Positions 13,651 to 28,586 are shown, counted from the stretch's first letter. The stretch is DNA of 64,000 nt from Polyodon spathula (GCF_017654505.1 NC_054535.1:87984285-88048284); one strand, 5' to 3'. Made by a program: numbers and translations. Notes: generated by a model from the letters alone, not told the origin.

Positions 13651-15114
13651 CCAATATTACACGTGTTTTTGTTTTTATTGGTGACAAATAAGCTCAATAC
13701 AGTGTTACTGCAACACTTATACCAATGTATTATGTAGCTAGACACAATGTAGCAAGAATAAAATAATGTATTAATAGACATTGATCTTTTATGTATTATT
13801 TTCCTGGTACCCCCATTGTCGCCGTGGTTGGCTGTATCATGCCTGAGTAGAACTGCAGCTCACATGAAATAGACAGAATACGGGATAGGCCCTTACACTT
13901 CAATTGAATCAATATAGAATGGAGCAACCAAGTAATCGGACAAACTAAACAAATGTCAACATTTTCTTTCAATACTCTTGCATTTGGCTGTTTGGCATAA
14001 TTTAATGTTTTTTATTAAGTCTACACGAAGTAAATTCACAGACATGACAGATAACTAAAAAACTTCCACCTTCAGCTTTTCAGATCTTGGGGTATGCAGT
14101 GTTTGCGTATGCCGGCTGTGCTAGTAGCACCAGCACCCTTCATCAACAAGCTGGACTGAGGGCTGTCAGAATCAATCAGGTAGGTCATAACCTTTAATTT
14201 ATGTTACCAAATTAAAATGACGAGTTATTAATATGAACTGTCTACGTGCAGCAAAGCATGTGATGAGCGCCTGAAAATGCCCACAGGCATATGAAACTGC
14301 CAACACTTTTTCGTTGTACAAAAGCTTGGTTTTAAAAGGTATGCAGACAAACTAACAATCATTAGCCTACTATGTGTCAGCTAATACATTATCAGTCACA
14401 TCAGACCAGAACACACAGCAAAACAGCCACCTCCAAATGTATGGACCACATAGTAAACTTTGGTGAATGCTAGAGAACGTTGGTAAGAGGTTAAGATACA
14501 GCAGATGCAAAAGTAATATAAGGAAAATAGATCATTTCACAAGGTACTCTAATACTGATCATTGTTATTACAAGACATCTTACGACTTTAGATTTTAGCT
14601 ATAAGAACCTGTGACATTTTTATATGAAATTGTTAACTGATAGAGAGTTATGAATATGTTAAATGTACCAAGCAGCTATTTTTAGTAATTTTTTAGGAGA
14701 TTTAAACAAATTGTTGTCGATTTTACATAATTTTAAGTACGTTTAAAATTTTTCTTTTTAACACGCAATTGAGTTGCAAAACAAATTTCATGTAATTTGT
14801 ATAATTTAGCACATCTGAAGTGATTATTTCAATTTGTAGTAAAACTAAAACAGAATTACTAAGTACTGTGTTTTAGCTCGGCATAAATGTGCCTGAAAGA
14901 GATGAAGATTAAGACTTAAGCAAGCCCTACCATTGTTTAACAAATTCTATAGTTTTTTGGTGAGCCACATCTACAACTTAGAACAGAACTTAGAACATGC
15001 AGCATGAAAAAGAACCACCTGTTTTAACACCAGCAATAACAAAAAACCCACACATAGAGAAACATGCTTTATGAATACAGCCCAAGCCAACAACCAAAAG
15101 CAGTACTGTTATAT
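13651..15114. other. Intronic sequence with one exon-like segment
   Basis: Nothing was recognised except the exon-like stretch at 14084-14179. Confidence 0.45.
14084..14179 (+). other. Possible isolated exon, plus strand
   Basis: A pyrimidine-rich run and AG (ACCTTCAGCTTTTCAG) precede, and CAG|GTAGGT follows, both good splice consensus. The 96 bases are a multiple of three and open in the first frame (begins ILGYAVFAYAGCASSTS). It lies antisense to FBXL17. I do not recognise the peptide and see no partner exon, so it may be chance or a non-coding RNA exon. Confidence 0.25.
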
Positions 15115-15119
15115 AAGCA

Positions 15120-15565
15120 TGTGACAGTGTGCTCTGCCCTTGTGTATATTTATGTATTATTATTTGTAGTTATAATTAGTATTACTGTTATGATTTACTT
15201 AATATGTACAGATGACGACAAAAAGCTGTAAGTTTTGTTTTGTTTATTTATTTAAAAACATCGTGCAGAAGGTGACCATCTCCTGAGTTAATTCATTGAT
15301 TAATTGTTGCTAATCGGGAGATGGTCACCTGTATAAAAACCTGCAGCTTTCTGCGCTCAGGGAAGAGTGTAAGAGGCAGAAAGGCAGTGCGGCAAGAGAG
15401 AAACAATTTCTATATTAAGATATGAATATACTTGTTTAAATATTTATTTTTGCTTGTTTAATAGAAGTCCTGCAGCGGCAGTTTAGCCTCGTATCTTCTG
15501 TTTGTTTTGTTTTTGCACTACTCCCTGGTCCGTGTCATCACCCCACTCAAGCCATCTTTGTGACA
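15120..15565 (+). mobile_element. Solo LTR, 446 bp
   Basis: It starts TGTGACAGTGTGCTCTGCCC and ends CCATCTTTGTGACA. Flanks AAGCA and AAGCC form a 5-bp target duplication with one change. A perfect 14-bp palindrome arm pair (15270-15283 and 15317-15330) ends one base before TATAAAA (15332-15338). The start and end words are shared with the LTRs at 7555 and 48638, so this is a related family. Confidence 0.8.
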
Positions 15566-15570
15566 AAGCC

Positions 15571-18500
15571 TCTTTGAAAAACATTTCCATTTTGAAGTCA
15601 AATTATTTTAGTGAAGTACTGGACATTCAAACTGCATTCCACAGGACAGAAAAATCTACTTAACAGTATTACTTTTCAACTATGGCACTCTCCATGTAGG
15701 AAATTGAATAAACAGATACAGGTACACAGATTACATGAGAGCTTTTAGCACTTTGAGGATTAACAATTCCAATCCTCACTGTCAACAACTGTATACAAGG
15801 CAAGGGCTAGGAGAGTTTAGATTTATCCCTAGTTCAATCTTTAAATTTTTTTTTAAAAAGTAATATACTTGCAGAGATGGATGAAACAAATAACAAAAGT
15901 TCACAGAGTATAAACTTGTGCAACACGAATACAGATACATGGATAGGCATGTTTATCCCTTTATCAGGTTAGCCAGAATAGACAATAAATAATTAAATAC
16001 TATAAAATACACATGGAGGTTTTGAGGCAAATAATCCTCAACAATAATTCTAAGACATGATTTTATATCAACTTAATGAAAAGTACATAACCAGATAAGT
16101 GGGGCAATGGTGAAGAAATATGAAGTAAACACAGTAGGGCGCCCTGCAAGCTTACTCTCATAGTAAAGATACAATGACATGTGGTAATAAGTTCAAGCCC
16201 CATTGCAGGTTTAAAATAAAGAAAAAAAGACATACATCAATAAAAAACAATATAGAAACAAGAACTGTCGATGCTTTGTAAGCCTCTGTCTTGTTATAAA
16301 TATCAAATATAACCAAAAAGACTTTATCAATACTTTTTTCCTATACTTTGTTATTAATAATGTCCGTCCATTTTTGATTCATGAATCTTTTATGCAGAAA
16401 TGTGCAATACACAAATATGAAAGTACACATTTAAAAATGCACTGTTTTCTGTGAGAAGGGTTTTGCATTTACAGAATAATAAGATTTTCATTCACTTATT
16501 TTGTAGTCTAAAAGTGGGTCTTTCTTTCTAGCTTTATAGTATTTTCATTAGTGTGGGATCCATTATGCTACTGCACTAATGATTACAGGGTTTGAAAAAT
16601 ATCACATGTTCCTTAAACCACTGATGGAAGTTAATCAGCTTGGAAAACACAAAGTGAATTATAACAGGTCAGCAGTTCACATCCCTGAAGGACCTGAAGT
16701 GAACAAAGGTCCACCTCTACAGACACACTGAAAATGCAGCCCACCTACATTAAATTACATGGATAAGGTCACTGCCTCTAATGCAGGAGTTACTTTGTCA
16801 CCAACTTGCATACAATATATTACAATTATTGACATCATATTGCAATGTTATATACTGACAGGATGTAGTTGTTTTCTTTTTATACTTACAGAACATGTTT
16901 TAAGCACAAAGTTTGATTACATTTAAAATTTTCTAAAATAAATAAATAAATAAAATGTAATACAGGCTAGAATGTCACATTTCCGAGCAAATGGCAATTT
17001 TGAAAAATGATAACAAGCAATTCCCAAGTTTGCTCTTTAGAATTTCAGAGCGCTAGGTTTAAAAGGACAATTTTATTTCTGGCTTGAGGCAAAACGGAAG
17101 GAAAGGAAAAAAAAAGCAACAAACCAGTTATGATTGAAAGATTCCTTCCCAATAAAAGCCCTGGAGGGAGGTTAGTTTTATAAAGCAGACTTGATTTAAA
17201 TGTTTACTTCCTATGGGTAGTTGCACTCTTCACATTTGCTGAATGTAAACCGTTTAGGCCCTACTTACCAAAAAGTGCACCACATAAAAAGAAACTATTT
17301 TTCTGACAGCACACCATTTGCATCAGTAATTTAAAAGTTATACAGTTAAACGTTTAAAAAAAAAAAAAAAAAAAAGGGAGGCCTTCCTTACACAAACTGC
17401 AATAAAACTGGAAGTGGACTTACTGCCAACCGCATTGAAAATGTTTATGGACCTGTGTATCTGTAATTTAAAAAAATTACTCCTTAGAAAAACAGCAGCT
17501 TTGGTATCAGGAATGAATATAACACTACCCGTGTGTTTATCTCCAATGCTACTAATGTGTGAATTTGACTAGTTTAGGGTTTACCACCTCCAAACAAAAA
17601 AAAATTTAAAAAATCCTAAAACAGATGCACAAAAAATCATGGTTATACAGAGATCTTTCAAGTCCAGTTTGGAAAGGTTTCATTTTTCATCTCACTAGAA
17701 CCAAACCGAGCCAGTGTGAATGTTGCACTGTATGCTTGAAATGCTTAGATGACATCCAACCCACTTATTTTAAAATACAAGAGGCCCTTTTTCCACTGAC
17801 TACTAAACCATGTGCATTTAAAAAAAAATAAGATGCCTCTCTTATTATAGAATATAATAGACAAAACATTACATGCAGAATGTACTTTTTGCCAAAAGCT
17901 AATTTCCTTCTGCTTTAGTTACATCTTGCAAGACCAAGAAACACTTCCATCCCTCCCCAACCCCACCAGTAAAGGTTTAAGTCTTAACTGCACAGCACAT
18001 CAAAACAAACTGCCAAGTTGAATAGTTCTAAATATATACATGCTCCTTACCACCAAGATAAAGTTATAAGAATCCTGCATCCAATATATTTGATTAATTC
18101 TGTAAACAAAAATTCCAGTATGTCTTGTCCTATGTAAAGATGTTATCGTGTGCATTGAACATTAAAAGAACACCAGCACTTGTATATGTTTATTTGCAGT
18201 TTGAGTATAATCCTTGTAATTTAGAAGTTATTATGCGACATGCAGTGACTTTTATTATAAGAGAGATTATTTCCCAGTCAGAGCAGCCAGAAGCTCTCAG
18301 CAAAACTGCACAAGATATGTTTTAAACAATAAGAGACACATCACACAAATGTTTCCACTTACATAGGATGCTCAATAAAAGCACTATATTAAATTCTGCA
18401 AAGCGCAAAACAGTTATACCTAGTCGTATATATTTTTTTCCATTTCTAGGAGATAGTATGAAAACAGTAAAAGAATGATTTTTATGTCAGACTATTTTTA

Positions 18501-18911
18501 ATACTCAGGTTTAGAAAGATAAACCAGTTCAAATATTTTTACAAGTGATTTTTGAAATTTTAGGAAGGTTGATATGCTAGGCTGTTTAATAATTGCATTT
18601 ACAACTAAGAGTGAAAAGCTCACGAAAATCTTCAGGTTCTGTGCACTGACACACAGTTTACAACACTACCCTTGTTAACACTGTAAATACCAAACCACTG
18701 AATATAAGTAGTCTAATTTGTGCCCATCTCTCTTTTAGAAGCTTTACTGAACTGTAACTGAATCATTTCAATAGTGCCTCAGGTTGCAATTTCTGGTTTA
18801 ACTGGGTACTTAAACAGGACAGCAGTTATACAAATCCATCATTTTTGTCCTGCTGTCATATAAATGTATGGAAATACAGTAAGTATATATACCTATTATA
18901 TATATATATAT

Positions 18912-18959
<48 letters not shown>

Positions 18960-19715
18960 CATTTTTTTTTTTTTTTTTTTTTTTTTTAGGTGGAAAGCGC
19001 TACAGTGATGCAACTAATACCTCAATTTTATTTTATTTACTTTTTTTCACCTGGAAAACATTGGTTCTTGAAATTCCATCTTTGATTTCTCATCTCTGTG
19101 TGCATAAGCACTGCTTGAAATAAATACACATTTTATCCATTTGTTTTTAAAAAGTGACTATGCTAAAACGGCTTGGATACAGAACATCTTTAAGAGTATT
19201 TGAATGTGTCATTGGCTTATTTCAAGCACCACCAATTAAAAAAATGTTTTTGTTGCAATTTGCATGCAGGGGCCCTAGTTAAAGGTTTCATGCTATGCAT
19301 AAGAAATAACAAAAAAAAATATTACTTACTGTGCGGTACATGGAATATAGAAATCGAATAATATCAATTTCAAGTAAATCCTGAAGGAACAAGAGGGGGT
19401 TCACACAGGCACTCCTTTGGGGAAGCAGGCTGTCAAGAAATGTACCAGTTATAAGCCCAGAAATATGGCTTTACAATAGCTAATTTGGGGTCTGTAAAAG
19501 AAAGTTGCTAACCTGTCTGATCACAAATAGCGTGTCACTCTTGTAACCTCTTGGCAAAAACTTTGGCCTGCAAGTAAGAAAGGGTCACTTCCCAAGAAGC
19601 CTTTTTTCTTTTTCTTTTATATTCATATTTCTAAAGATCGCATTACATCCTGTGCAAGATTACAGAAGAATGCATTGCTATTGAACCACACTGGATTTTT
19701 TGTCCACGTTAACGG
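15571..19715. other. AT-rich intronic sequence, no gene seen
   Basis: It holds A/T homopolymers (for example near 17356-17375), a short (AAAT)n near 16938, and a compound (AT)n-T26 block at 18914-18987. A segment near 16140-16215 resembles a tRNA B box (GTTCAAGCC) but is too weak to call. Confidence 0.5.
18914..18987. repeat. (AT)n microsatellite followed by a T26 run
   Basis: About 40 bases of AT dinucleotides, a short ATACATAC break, then a long T homopolymer. Length is likely variable. Confidence 0.9.
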
Positions 19716-19767
19716 TTAATATTCAGGTATTACAAACCAGTGACATTTTGTAATACCTGAATATTAA
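19716..19767. repeat. Perfect 21-bp inverted repeat, 10-base loop
   Basis: Arms at 19716-19736 and 19747-19767 (left arm starts TTAATATTCAGGTATTAC) are exact reverse complements around CCAGTGACAT. It may be a remnant of a short palindromic transposon or a structured RNA; no flanking duplication was identified. Confidence 0.9.
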
Positions 19768-22700
19768 TAATATTAATATATTTGTAAACCTGAAGGTTTT
19801 TTCTATTGGGTTATAAGGGGGGGGGGGGTTTACAAAACAAAATACACTCATTAAGATAGATAGACATATACACACACATATACATAGAGAGCGAGAATTT
19901 CAGTATTAGTTTAGCACTTGTGGGTGTTTGCATGTCATAGGAGAACAAAGCAACCTGTAACTTTCTGTTGAGCTCAGCTGAATTTAAACACTACCTGGTC
20001 CCAGATCATGCCAGTGCTCCACTCCGCACTGACTACACATCAAAGTGGATCAGCTCAATCTGACACGCTCGCTTTTCTCCACTCAGTGATTAGGCAGGTG
20101 TCGGGTGCAGAAAGAAAGGCTCCTTCCACAACCCTCTGCCTTGTTTGATCACTGGACACTTTTGATCTGACATTGCCCTCATTCTAGCGACCACTTCCCC
20201 CCACCCCCTTGCAGAACTTTCCCTGCATCTGTCAGATAGAATAAAGGGCATCAAACAGAGACCTGACACAACTATGGGCCGTGACATGTGCGTCGAATGG
20301 AACGGCTCACAGCTCCCACAATTTCCAATTCAGTTGCTTTTGTTCCGGGGTATCAGGCCAAGACTCCACGACAGCCAAAGGGATTATGCACCAAATGGAA
20401 AGCTTGGTACTTCTCAAATTTACATCTTCAACACACACACACACACACCCCTTCCCACTCCCCTCTCTTTAAATCTTATGAACAGTGTGGCGGCTGCCGT
20501 GACATAAATAATCTGCATGTTCGAATCCTTTTATTGAACACAACAAAGACCTGCAAATTTTCTGAAATATGACAATGCAGCCTTAAAAATACTTTTCAAA
20601 AAGCTTACAAAACATTTTATGTATGAGGTCACCAAAGGCCTTCTGGCAGGCGGCAATGAAAAGCCAGGGTTTTTTTAGGTCAATAGATTGATATCCCTCT
20701 GTATATTGTCACTGCAAAATTCTTAAAGATGGCAGATTTACTTAACGGTACACTTCTACAAGTTTAACAGCTCTTCAAATGCCCGGTGCAAAGTTATTTC
20801 GTATGACAATACTGTAAAGTGCTGAATTGTCAAACACAAGACACAACATTAAAATCTGTTCATTCCTTCAATTTATAGTACTTAAGATGAATGGTGGCAT
20901 TATGTTAAAACTGCAGGCAGCAGGCCAGGAGCTCGGCTACAATACATCATTACTGGCTTTTTTTGTTCAAGACATGGGACAAGACTCAATAAATATTGAG
21001 AGAAAAGTTTACACCAGTTTTTATAAGATGTAAACAAATAAGCCAATACGTTCAATTAAAGAGCTCATTACTCTAATGACTGTTAGTGATGTACTTCATG
21101 TCCTTAAATTCAAATTCATTCCAGAGAAATAAAGACAGATACCAAACATTTTTACTATTTAACTAAAAAAAACTTGAATCCACCCAAAACATCTTTAGAA
21201 ATCAAATCTTTATCCTGGACCAACACTTGCATGGTTAGAAAATTCTTCTTCGCATATGGTCACATCCAAAAGCAAGCCAATAACCAAAAAAAAAAAAAAG
21301 TTAGAAACGTGAGGTGGACTGGAATATATCCCACTTCCATAAACTGGTTTACGGCTCAAATATTCAGCAAAATACAAACCACTACAATTAATTATTCCAG
21401 GTTGATAGGTGGTGCAGCCTGCTAGCTCACTAGCCTATCATCCCTCTGGAGGTCTGGGTTGGAATGTAGCTCAGGTCACAAATAAACTGCAAACACAATT
21501 TGGCAAAATTTGCTGCCTCTGCTCGAGAGACCAACCTGGAATAGCAGGCAGTTGATACGGTCAGGAAATATGATACACTTATATGACTATATGAATAATT
21601 CACATATGATTCACATGCATAAGAATTGAGGAACCATAGCGCCTGTTAAAATAGTAGAGAGGCTGCTGTGTGGACAGGAATGACTAATTCTGAATCTGTT
21701 TTAGCATGATAAGTAAGAAACAGGAGTCTGATAGTATGTGTACAAGAATGTGCCATCCTACTGTCTCTGGATACCATCCCTGTTGAGAGTTGTAAAGGGC
21801 TGGCAGAGACAGATGATGGTTAGAATTTGGATGTGTGTGAGACATCAATGTTTAAAGTACTGAATTAATTCTATTGACTACGCCTACAAACATGAATGCC
21901 AGGAAAACCAACCATCACATGATACATACTTTTTCTGTACAATCATCAAGTGTATATTACAGCAAATGCAGTAGCAAATGACATCAAGTACTTTATTTAT
22001 GTCCGGAGCCTCAATCAATGAAATAATGCCATTTTCCCTGCATGGCCTTTGGAAACTGACTTTCACATTGGTGGCACCACTCATGTATTCTGATTCACAC
22101 CTTTACAGACCTTTTGTGTGGGAGATTAGCAAGTGTATTTGGTCCTGGGTGGCCTAATTCTGTACTCAGCATGCTAGGAGCACTACAGCTCATCAAATCT
22201 TCGTACAGAGCTGCATGGATCTCCAAAGCTTTGCCACATTGATACACCTGATATTCAGCAGAGAGTTTTACAATCCCTAATGAAAAGAGCTCCCTGCCCT
22301 ATCTACTTGCTCCCTCTAATAATGAGACACGACCCTTCCGTTATTGCCTGAAGGAAGCAATTCGATGCAGTCAAACTACATGTTGCTCAACCACTATCTC
22401 ATGATGTCAAAATATTGTTTGGGTGCCAGCAAGCGTGGTGTCAAAGGTTGTTCTGAAGTCAATCACAGTGTAAACCGCAGTGCATCTGAACTGGTTAAAG
22501 GGGAAGAGCTTTCAATGCTTAAAAAACAAACACATTAAACAACAGTACTGGTTTTTCTCTTTGTATACATTTATATATAGTTATTTACTTGAGTTAAACA
22601 TACTTATAGGATCTTTTTTTATTTATTTATTTATTTATTTTTTTATTTGACCAGTGCTTAATATTTGCCTGGGCTTGCCGGTGCTCAGCCACAGCACCTC

Positions 22701-23219
22701 TTGTGTAAAGTTAAGAATCTCATACTCTCAAATGCATGTTGTCTGAAAATTTAGCATTGACAGTCAGACATATCTATATAAGGCACAGTTCTCTTAAAAT
22801 GCTCAACACAGTTTTATCCATGCAAGTTCTTATGTGCGCTAAAGAGAGGCAGACACGTTCGTTTTTAGTACTTGGCAGCAGAGTGACATGGAAGCGGAGG
22901 TTGAGCGTTGCTCTGCTACTGCAGGCTGTAATAACAGGAGATGCACTGCCAAACAGAAGCGGGCAAGCCCAGGCAAAGCTGGACTGGTCTGTAGCTGGAG
23001 AACATATCCAGAAGCTAGAAAATGAACATGAAGCCTAAAATTACTGCCATATTATTATTTTTTTTTTTATTTTTATTTATTTTTTTTTTTGGTCCAGCGT
23101 TACTTTTAATAATTTTTTTTCTGCACAGACTTCTACTTTGTTTATAATGTGGAATACGTGATTGTAAACTTGTATCACTAGTACAGTAGTCTTTCAAACA
23201 AACTTATGATTTGGAATAT
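19768..23219. other. Intronic sequence with one SINE-like segment
   Basis: It includes a G12 run at 19817-19828, a moderately GC-rich non-repetitive stretch at about 19990-20470 with a short (AC)n, a SINE-like segment at 21400-21480, and (TTTA)n near 22618-22640. No exon was recognised. Confidence 0.45.
21400..21480 (+). mobile_element. tRNA-derived SINE head (probable)
   Basis: The stretch contains GGTGGTGCAG, then TAGCTCACTAGCC, and then GGAGGTCTGGGTTGGAAT, in the order and spacing of tRNA-derived SINE promoter boxes in fish (B-box consensus GGTTCGAAT, here GGTTGGAAT). The body and tail downstream are not clearly delimited. Confidence 0.45.
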
Positions 23220-24200
23220 GCGGCTCTTAAGAATGGCATTACTGTCACTGCTTGCGCCCCTTGTACGAATAATAACGGACGTACTTTCAGACTGAAAAAA
23301 TGTCAGATTCACTGCGTGCCACTAAACGGATTGTCAACGTGTTAAGCACTCAGTAGTAGTGGAGCACACATTCAAATCGCAACGCTTGACGTTTATGTTG
23401 TGCCGGTTTGGCAGTACAAACTTTGACTTGACCAAGATGATAGATATATTCGGCACGTGTTGTTTTAACCAGTCGCAATGTCTTTTACGAGTGTGATATA
23501 AAAATAGGTACGTTCAAGAGAAGAAACGACGTATTTCATGTCTAATGCTAAGAAAGTGTTGTTTGCATACTAACCAGTCACAAAATCAACGCGTGTTTCC
23601 CGTCAGGTACACACCTGAGCGTCGCTCTGGCCAAGATCAGTGTACCCAGGCTGTAATATTCACTTCTAGTTCAATTATTTAGTCTAAGTTATGACGTTGT
23701 AAGTGCGGTCGTCGACAGTGTGCGGTTTAATTTTCGCCCGTTCGACGGGGAACGCGTCGGACAGTATCAAAGTTAGCCTATGTTGTCTAAGATTGTAATT
23801 TTAAAGTGGCGAGAAGATGCCCACGACAGGTGTCACTACTGGTCAAAAAACATTTTGACAATGAAAATATACGTGCACATAGAGTGAGGGTCCCCGTATT
23901 GATGACTGACTTATTAAACAAAGAAGACACGATGGTCCAGGACTATGCTGTCGGTACTAATATCCAGTATGAGTAACTTCACGGGACGACGTACTGCGTT
24001 GACCTTTTGGATAGGAATAGAGTTTGATTCAGGCCGAGAATTGTGTTTCCGTAAGATACCAATGGTTTGGTATTCGACCAGTGGATTACTGAGGAGAAAC
24101 AAACAAATCCGTCTGTGACAATTTTTTTAAAGACACAGGACGAACTATCTAGACTAGAGAGAGGTTGGAACAGTGTGTGTTTACACAAAGCAGTCACTAA
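23220..24200. other. CpG-rich block of unknown nature
   Basis: By hand count CpG (about 46) exceeds GpC (about 29) over 23281-24240, and GT+AC exceeds TG+CA in most lines, opposite to the flanks. GC content is only moderate, so it is not a classical dense CpG island. No long open frame, terminal repeat or RNA gene was found on either strand. It could be an unmethylated regulatory region, sequence of foreign origin, or an assembly anomaly. Confidence 0.6.
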
Positions 24201-24659
24201 ACACAGGTTCTAGTCACATGGGGTCTCCTTTTGATCTTGTTGGTATTGGGAAGTTGTAATCAAGTAAGATGTCCACGCAGATCAAGTTAAATAGAATCAG
24301 ATTTAAAATACTGCAGAATTCACGGACCAGCACTGTCAACATTTACACAAAATAAAAGCACGGTTAGCTCAAAAGACCTTGTTAATAAATAGGACAGCCA
24401 TGAATGCCCTGGAGTTCTCCATCTCATTTGCATGACAAAGCTGATCCCATAAGCAAATTACAAAAATGTACAAATCCTGACCTATGATCTGAGATGTCAA
24501 GAAAATTTCAACGACACTAGTCTAGCCATAGTCTAGCCATCTGAAAGTCAATGGGGACAATAACACAATGCACACTCAAGACCATTTTTTACTATTAACT
24601 GCATATAACATTTGTAAGACTATTTCATTTTTTTTTCATGTTTCTAGATTAACTGATTG
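24201..24659. other. AT-rich sequence, nothing recognised
   Basis: Normal vertebrate-like dinucleotide bias returns here. A short direct repeat (CTAGCCATAGTCTAGCCAT) occurs near 24524. Confidence 0.5.
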
Positions 24660-25938
24660 CCCTGTGGTTCAACATTTTCAAAAACCTACCTGCCGTTCAC
24701 ATCATCAGCTCACAGTGGCTATCACTGGACTGCAAATCAGTTATTCCATTGCTAACATTTTCTGAAAATAATACCATGGTCTCGGCACATCCTGTATATG
24801 GATTTAAACAATTCTAGCAAAATTATGTAACACCCCAGCTCTCAAGGAATGTAAAATATCTACAATAGATTGAAGCACTGCTGCATTTTATTTCGAACAA
24901 GCAATTTATGGAAAAGCTATGTACAACATCCTAAAAGGACTATTGTCAAAAGTCTAATTCAATAAAGTCATTTACAATAACATGAAGTTCTAAATATCAT
25001 CTGAAAGCAAATAACATTTATTTTAGGCTTTCATGATCAAAACTGATGTCAATTTGTACTCAACATTTTCAAACCTACATAATTCACAAATATCTGTTGA
25101 ATTCTTTTTCATTTATTTTAGGCTTTCCATTGCAAAGATTGCTTTCATTTTTAAATACCAAAATCTAGGCACATCCTTTATATTGATTTGTGAATTCAAG
25201 CATTTTCAAACACCCCTTGATTTCCCAACAGTTATTCCAATAGCTACCTTAAAAAGATAGATGAGATATTTTGTTTATAAAAGAGATTTAATGAAAAGCT
25301 ATCCTACAATATAGAAGGAAGATAGAAAAGTGTAATCCTTACAATTCTAAAAATATATTCTGTAAACACAGGGCATATAACACTGATTAGAAGTCTGTTT
25401 CCATATATTTTAGGAAAGGGGTCAAATTATTTCCAACAAGAGAGTTAAATTGTAATAAATGAATTAAACACTTTCTTTTTGTTTGTCACCACTATCAGGA
25501 TTTTCTATATCCTTGATTTCCCAACAGTTATTCCAATAGCTTGACCTTAAGTCTATTCAAAGATTGCTTATGGAGATAAACAGATAATCTCTTAAATTAT
25601 GTAAATGCAGCTACAATATATGAAGGAAGATAGAACAGTGTAATCCAAAGCTGTTTAAAAAGATATTTCGATAAACAGTGCATATAAAAGAGATTAAAAA
25701 CAGTTGTTCCACTATAGGAAGGATAAATAGAAAAGGGTGATCCTATTCTCCATTTAAAAATATAATTGTAAATACAGGTTATAATTCAGATTCAGAAGTC
25801 TGTTTCCTTACATGGATAGGAAAGGGGTGCTTTATAGTCCAAACATGGCATGCATCAAGAGAGTTAGGCAGCATTTTTATATCCTTGATTAAAAAACAGT
25901 CTATTCCCAAGAAAAAACATTCTAAAATAAAAAAACAA
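24660..25938. repeat. Degenerate tandem array, period roughly 300-400 bp
   Basis: Several words recur with indels: TTGATTTCCCAACAGTTATT at 25218 and 25513 (and a damaged form near 25883), AGAAGTCTGTTTCC near 25390 and 25795, GAAGGAAGATAGAA near 25316 and 25623, TATAAAAGAGATT near 25276 and 25685. The unit is noncoding and differs between copies mostly by insertions and deletions. Confidence 0.7.
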
Positions 25939-26404
25939 TTAAAAAGATAATTAAATAAATTGGATAACAGGTTACATGGACGTCAATACAAGTAAATACG
26001 TTCTTTCAAGATTTTGACAGGAACCCAGGAAATTATATTTGTTGGATACAATTGCAATGAAGAAAAGTAAGGTTGCGACAGGGTTAACATACAGCCCAAC
26101 ACAGCACAGCAACACGCACTTTCACCGACATTAACCTAAATACGCACTTTCAACCCATTTTGAAAGGAACCTGGAAATGGATTAAAAAGATAATTAAATA
26201 AATTGGATAACAGGTTACATGGACGTCAATACAAGTAAGGGATACGTTCTTTCAAGCCATTTTGACAGGAACCCAGGAAATACCGGTATATATTTGTTGG
26301 ATACACTGACGTGCCATTGCAATGAAGAAAAGTAAGGTTGCGACAGGGTAGCGTAACATACAGCCCAACACAGCACAGCAACACGCACTTTCACCGACAT
26401 TAAC
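25939..26404. repeat. Direct duplication differing only by small deletions
   Basis: Copy A (about 25939-26138) and copy B (about 26182-26404) match base for base except that A lacks five short pieces present in B: GGG, CC, ACCGGTA, CTGACGTGCC and AGCG. Both include the left target site and part of the LTR retroelement that starts at 26339, so the duplication came after that insertion. Confidence 0.85.
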
Positions 26405-26670
26405 CTCCAACAACTCCAGTGAGTACCCCTTTTATGCACCTGTGGCTGGACAATCATTAACCATCAATCATTCAATTATGGCCCAGCCACATTCCCACGT
26501 GCTTTCTGGAATTTAACCCCCGCTGAAACTGCAGATTAGAGCTCCTACTGTCTAAGTCGCCGTTTCTGGTCATTTTCCATAACAAATTTATATTTTTGTT
26601 ATTTTTTTTTTTTTGTTTTTTTTCAAAAATAAAAATACTGCAGTTTCTCTCAGAGTCTGTAGGGGTTCTC

Positions 26671-26689
26671 TCCCACTTCTGACACCAAG
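26671..26689 (-). other. Retroelement primer binding site
   Basis: Directly after the CA that ends the first LTR, the minus strand reads CTTGGTGTCAGAAGTGGGA. TGGTGTCAGAAGTGGGA is complementary to the 3' end of a leucine tRNA (CAA type, ending CCCACTTCTGACA plus CCA) as I recall it. This fixes the orientation of the element. Confidence 0.75.
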
Positions 26690-26953
26690 TGTGACAGGGT
26701 AGCGTCACTGGCAAAGCTGTTAACAGCAGAAAGAGAGACTCCAAAGCAAGAAGCTGCAGGTTATGCACTATTGCGTATATTTATTAATACACATAACACA
26801 ACACATTAACAAACAAAAAGGCACAAGGGCTAAAACAAAAGGTATACACAAAAAAAACTCATGAACACACAACCCAGCACAGCACAGCAACATGCACCTT
26901 CACAAACATCAAAATTAACCTCCAACAAAACCAGTGTTTACCCCTTTCATATA

Positions 26954-28586
<1,633 letters not shown>

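Noticed and set aside
16140..16215. Possible tRNA-derived SINE with GTTCAAGCC
   Set aside because: A single short match, no clear A box or boundaries.
18810..19123. Frames containing YIYIYI or FFFFFF runs
   Set aside because: Translations of the (AT)n and poly-T repeats.
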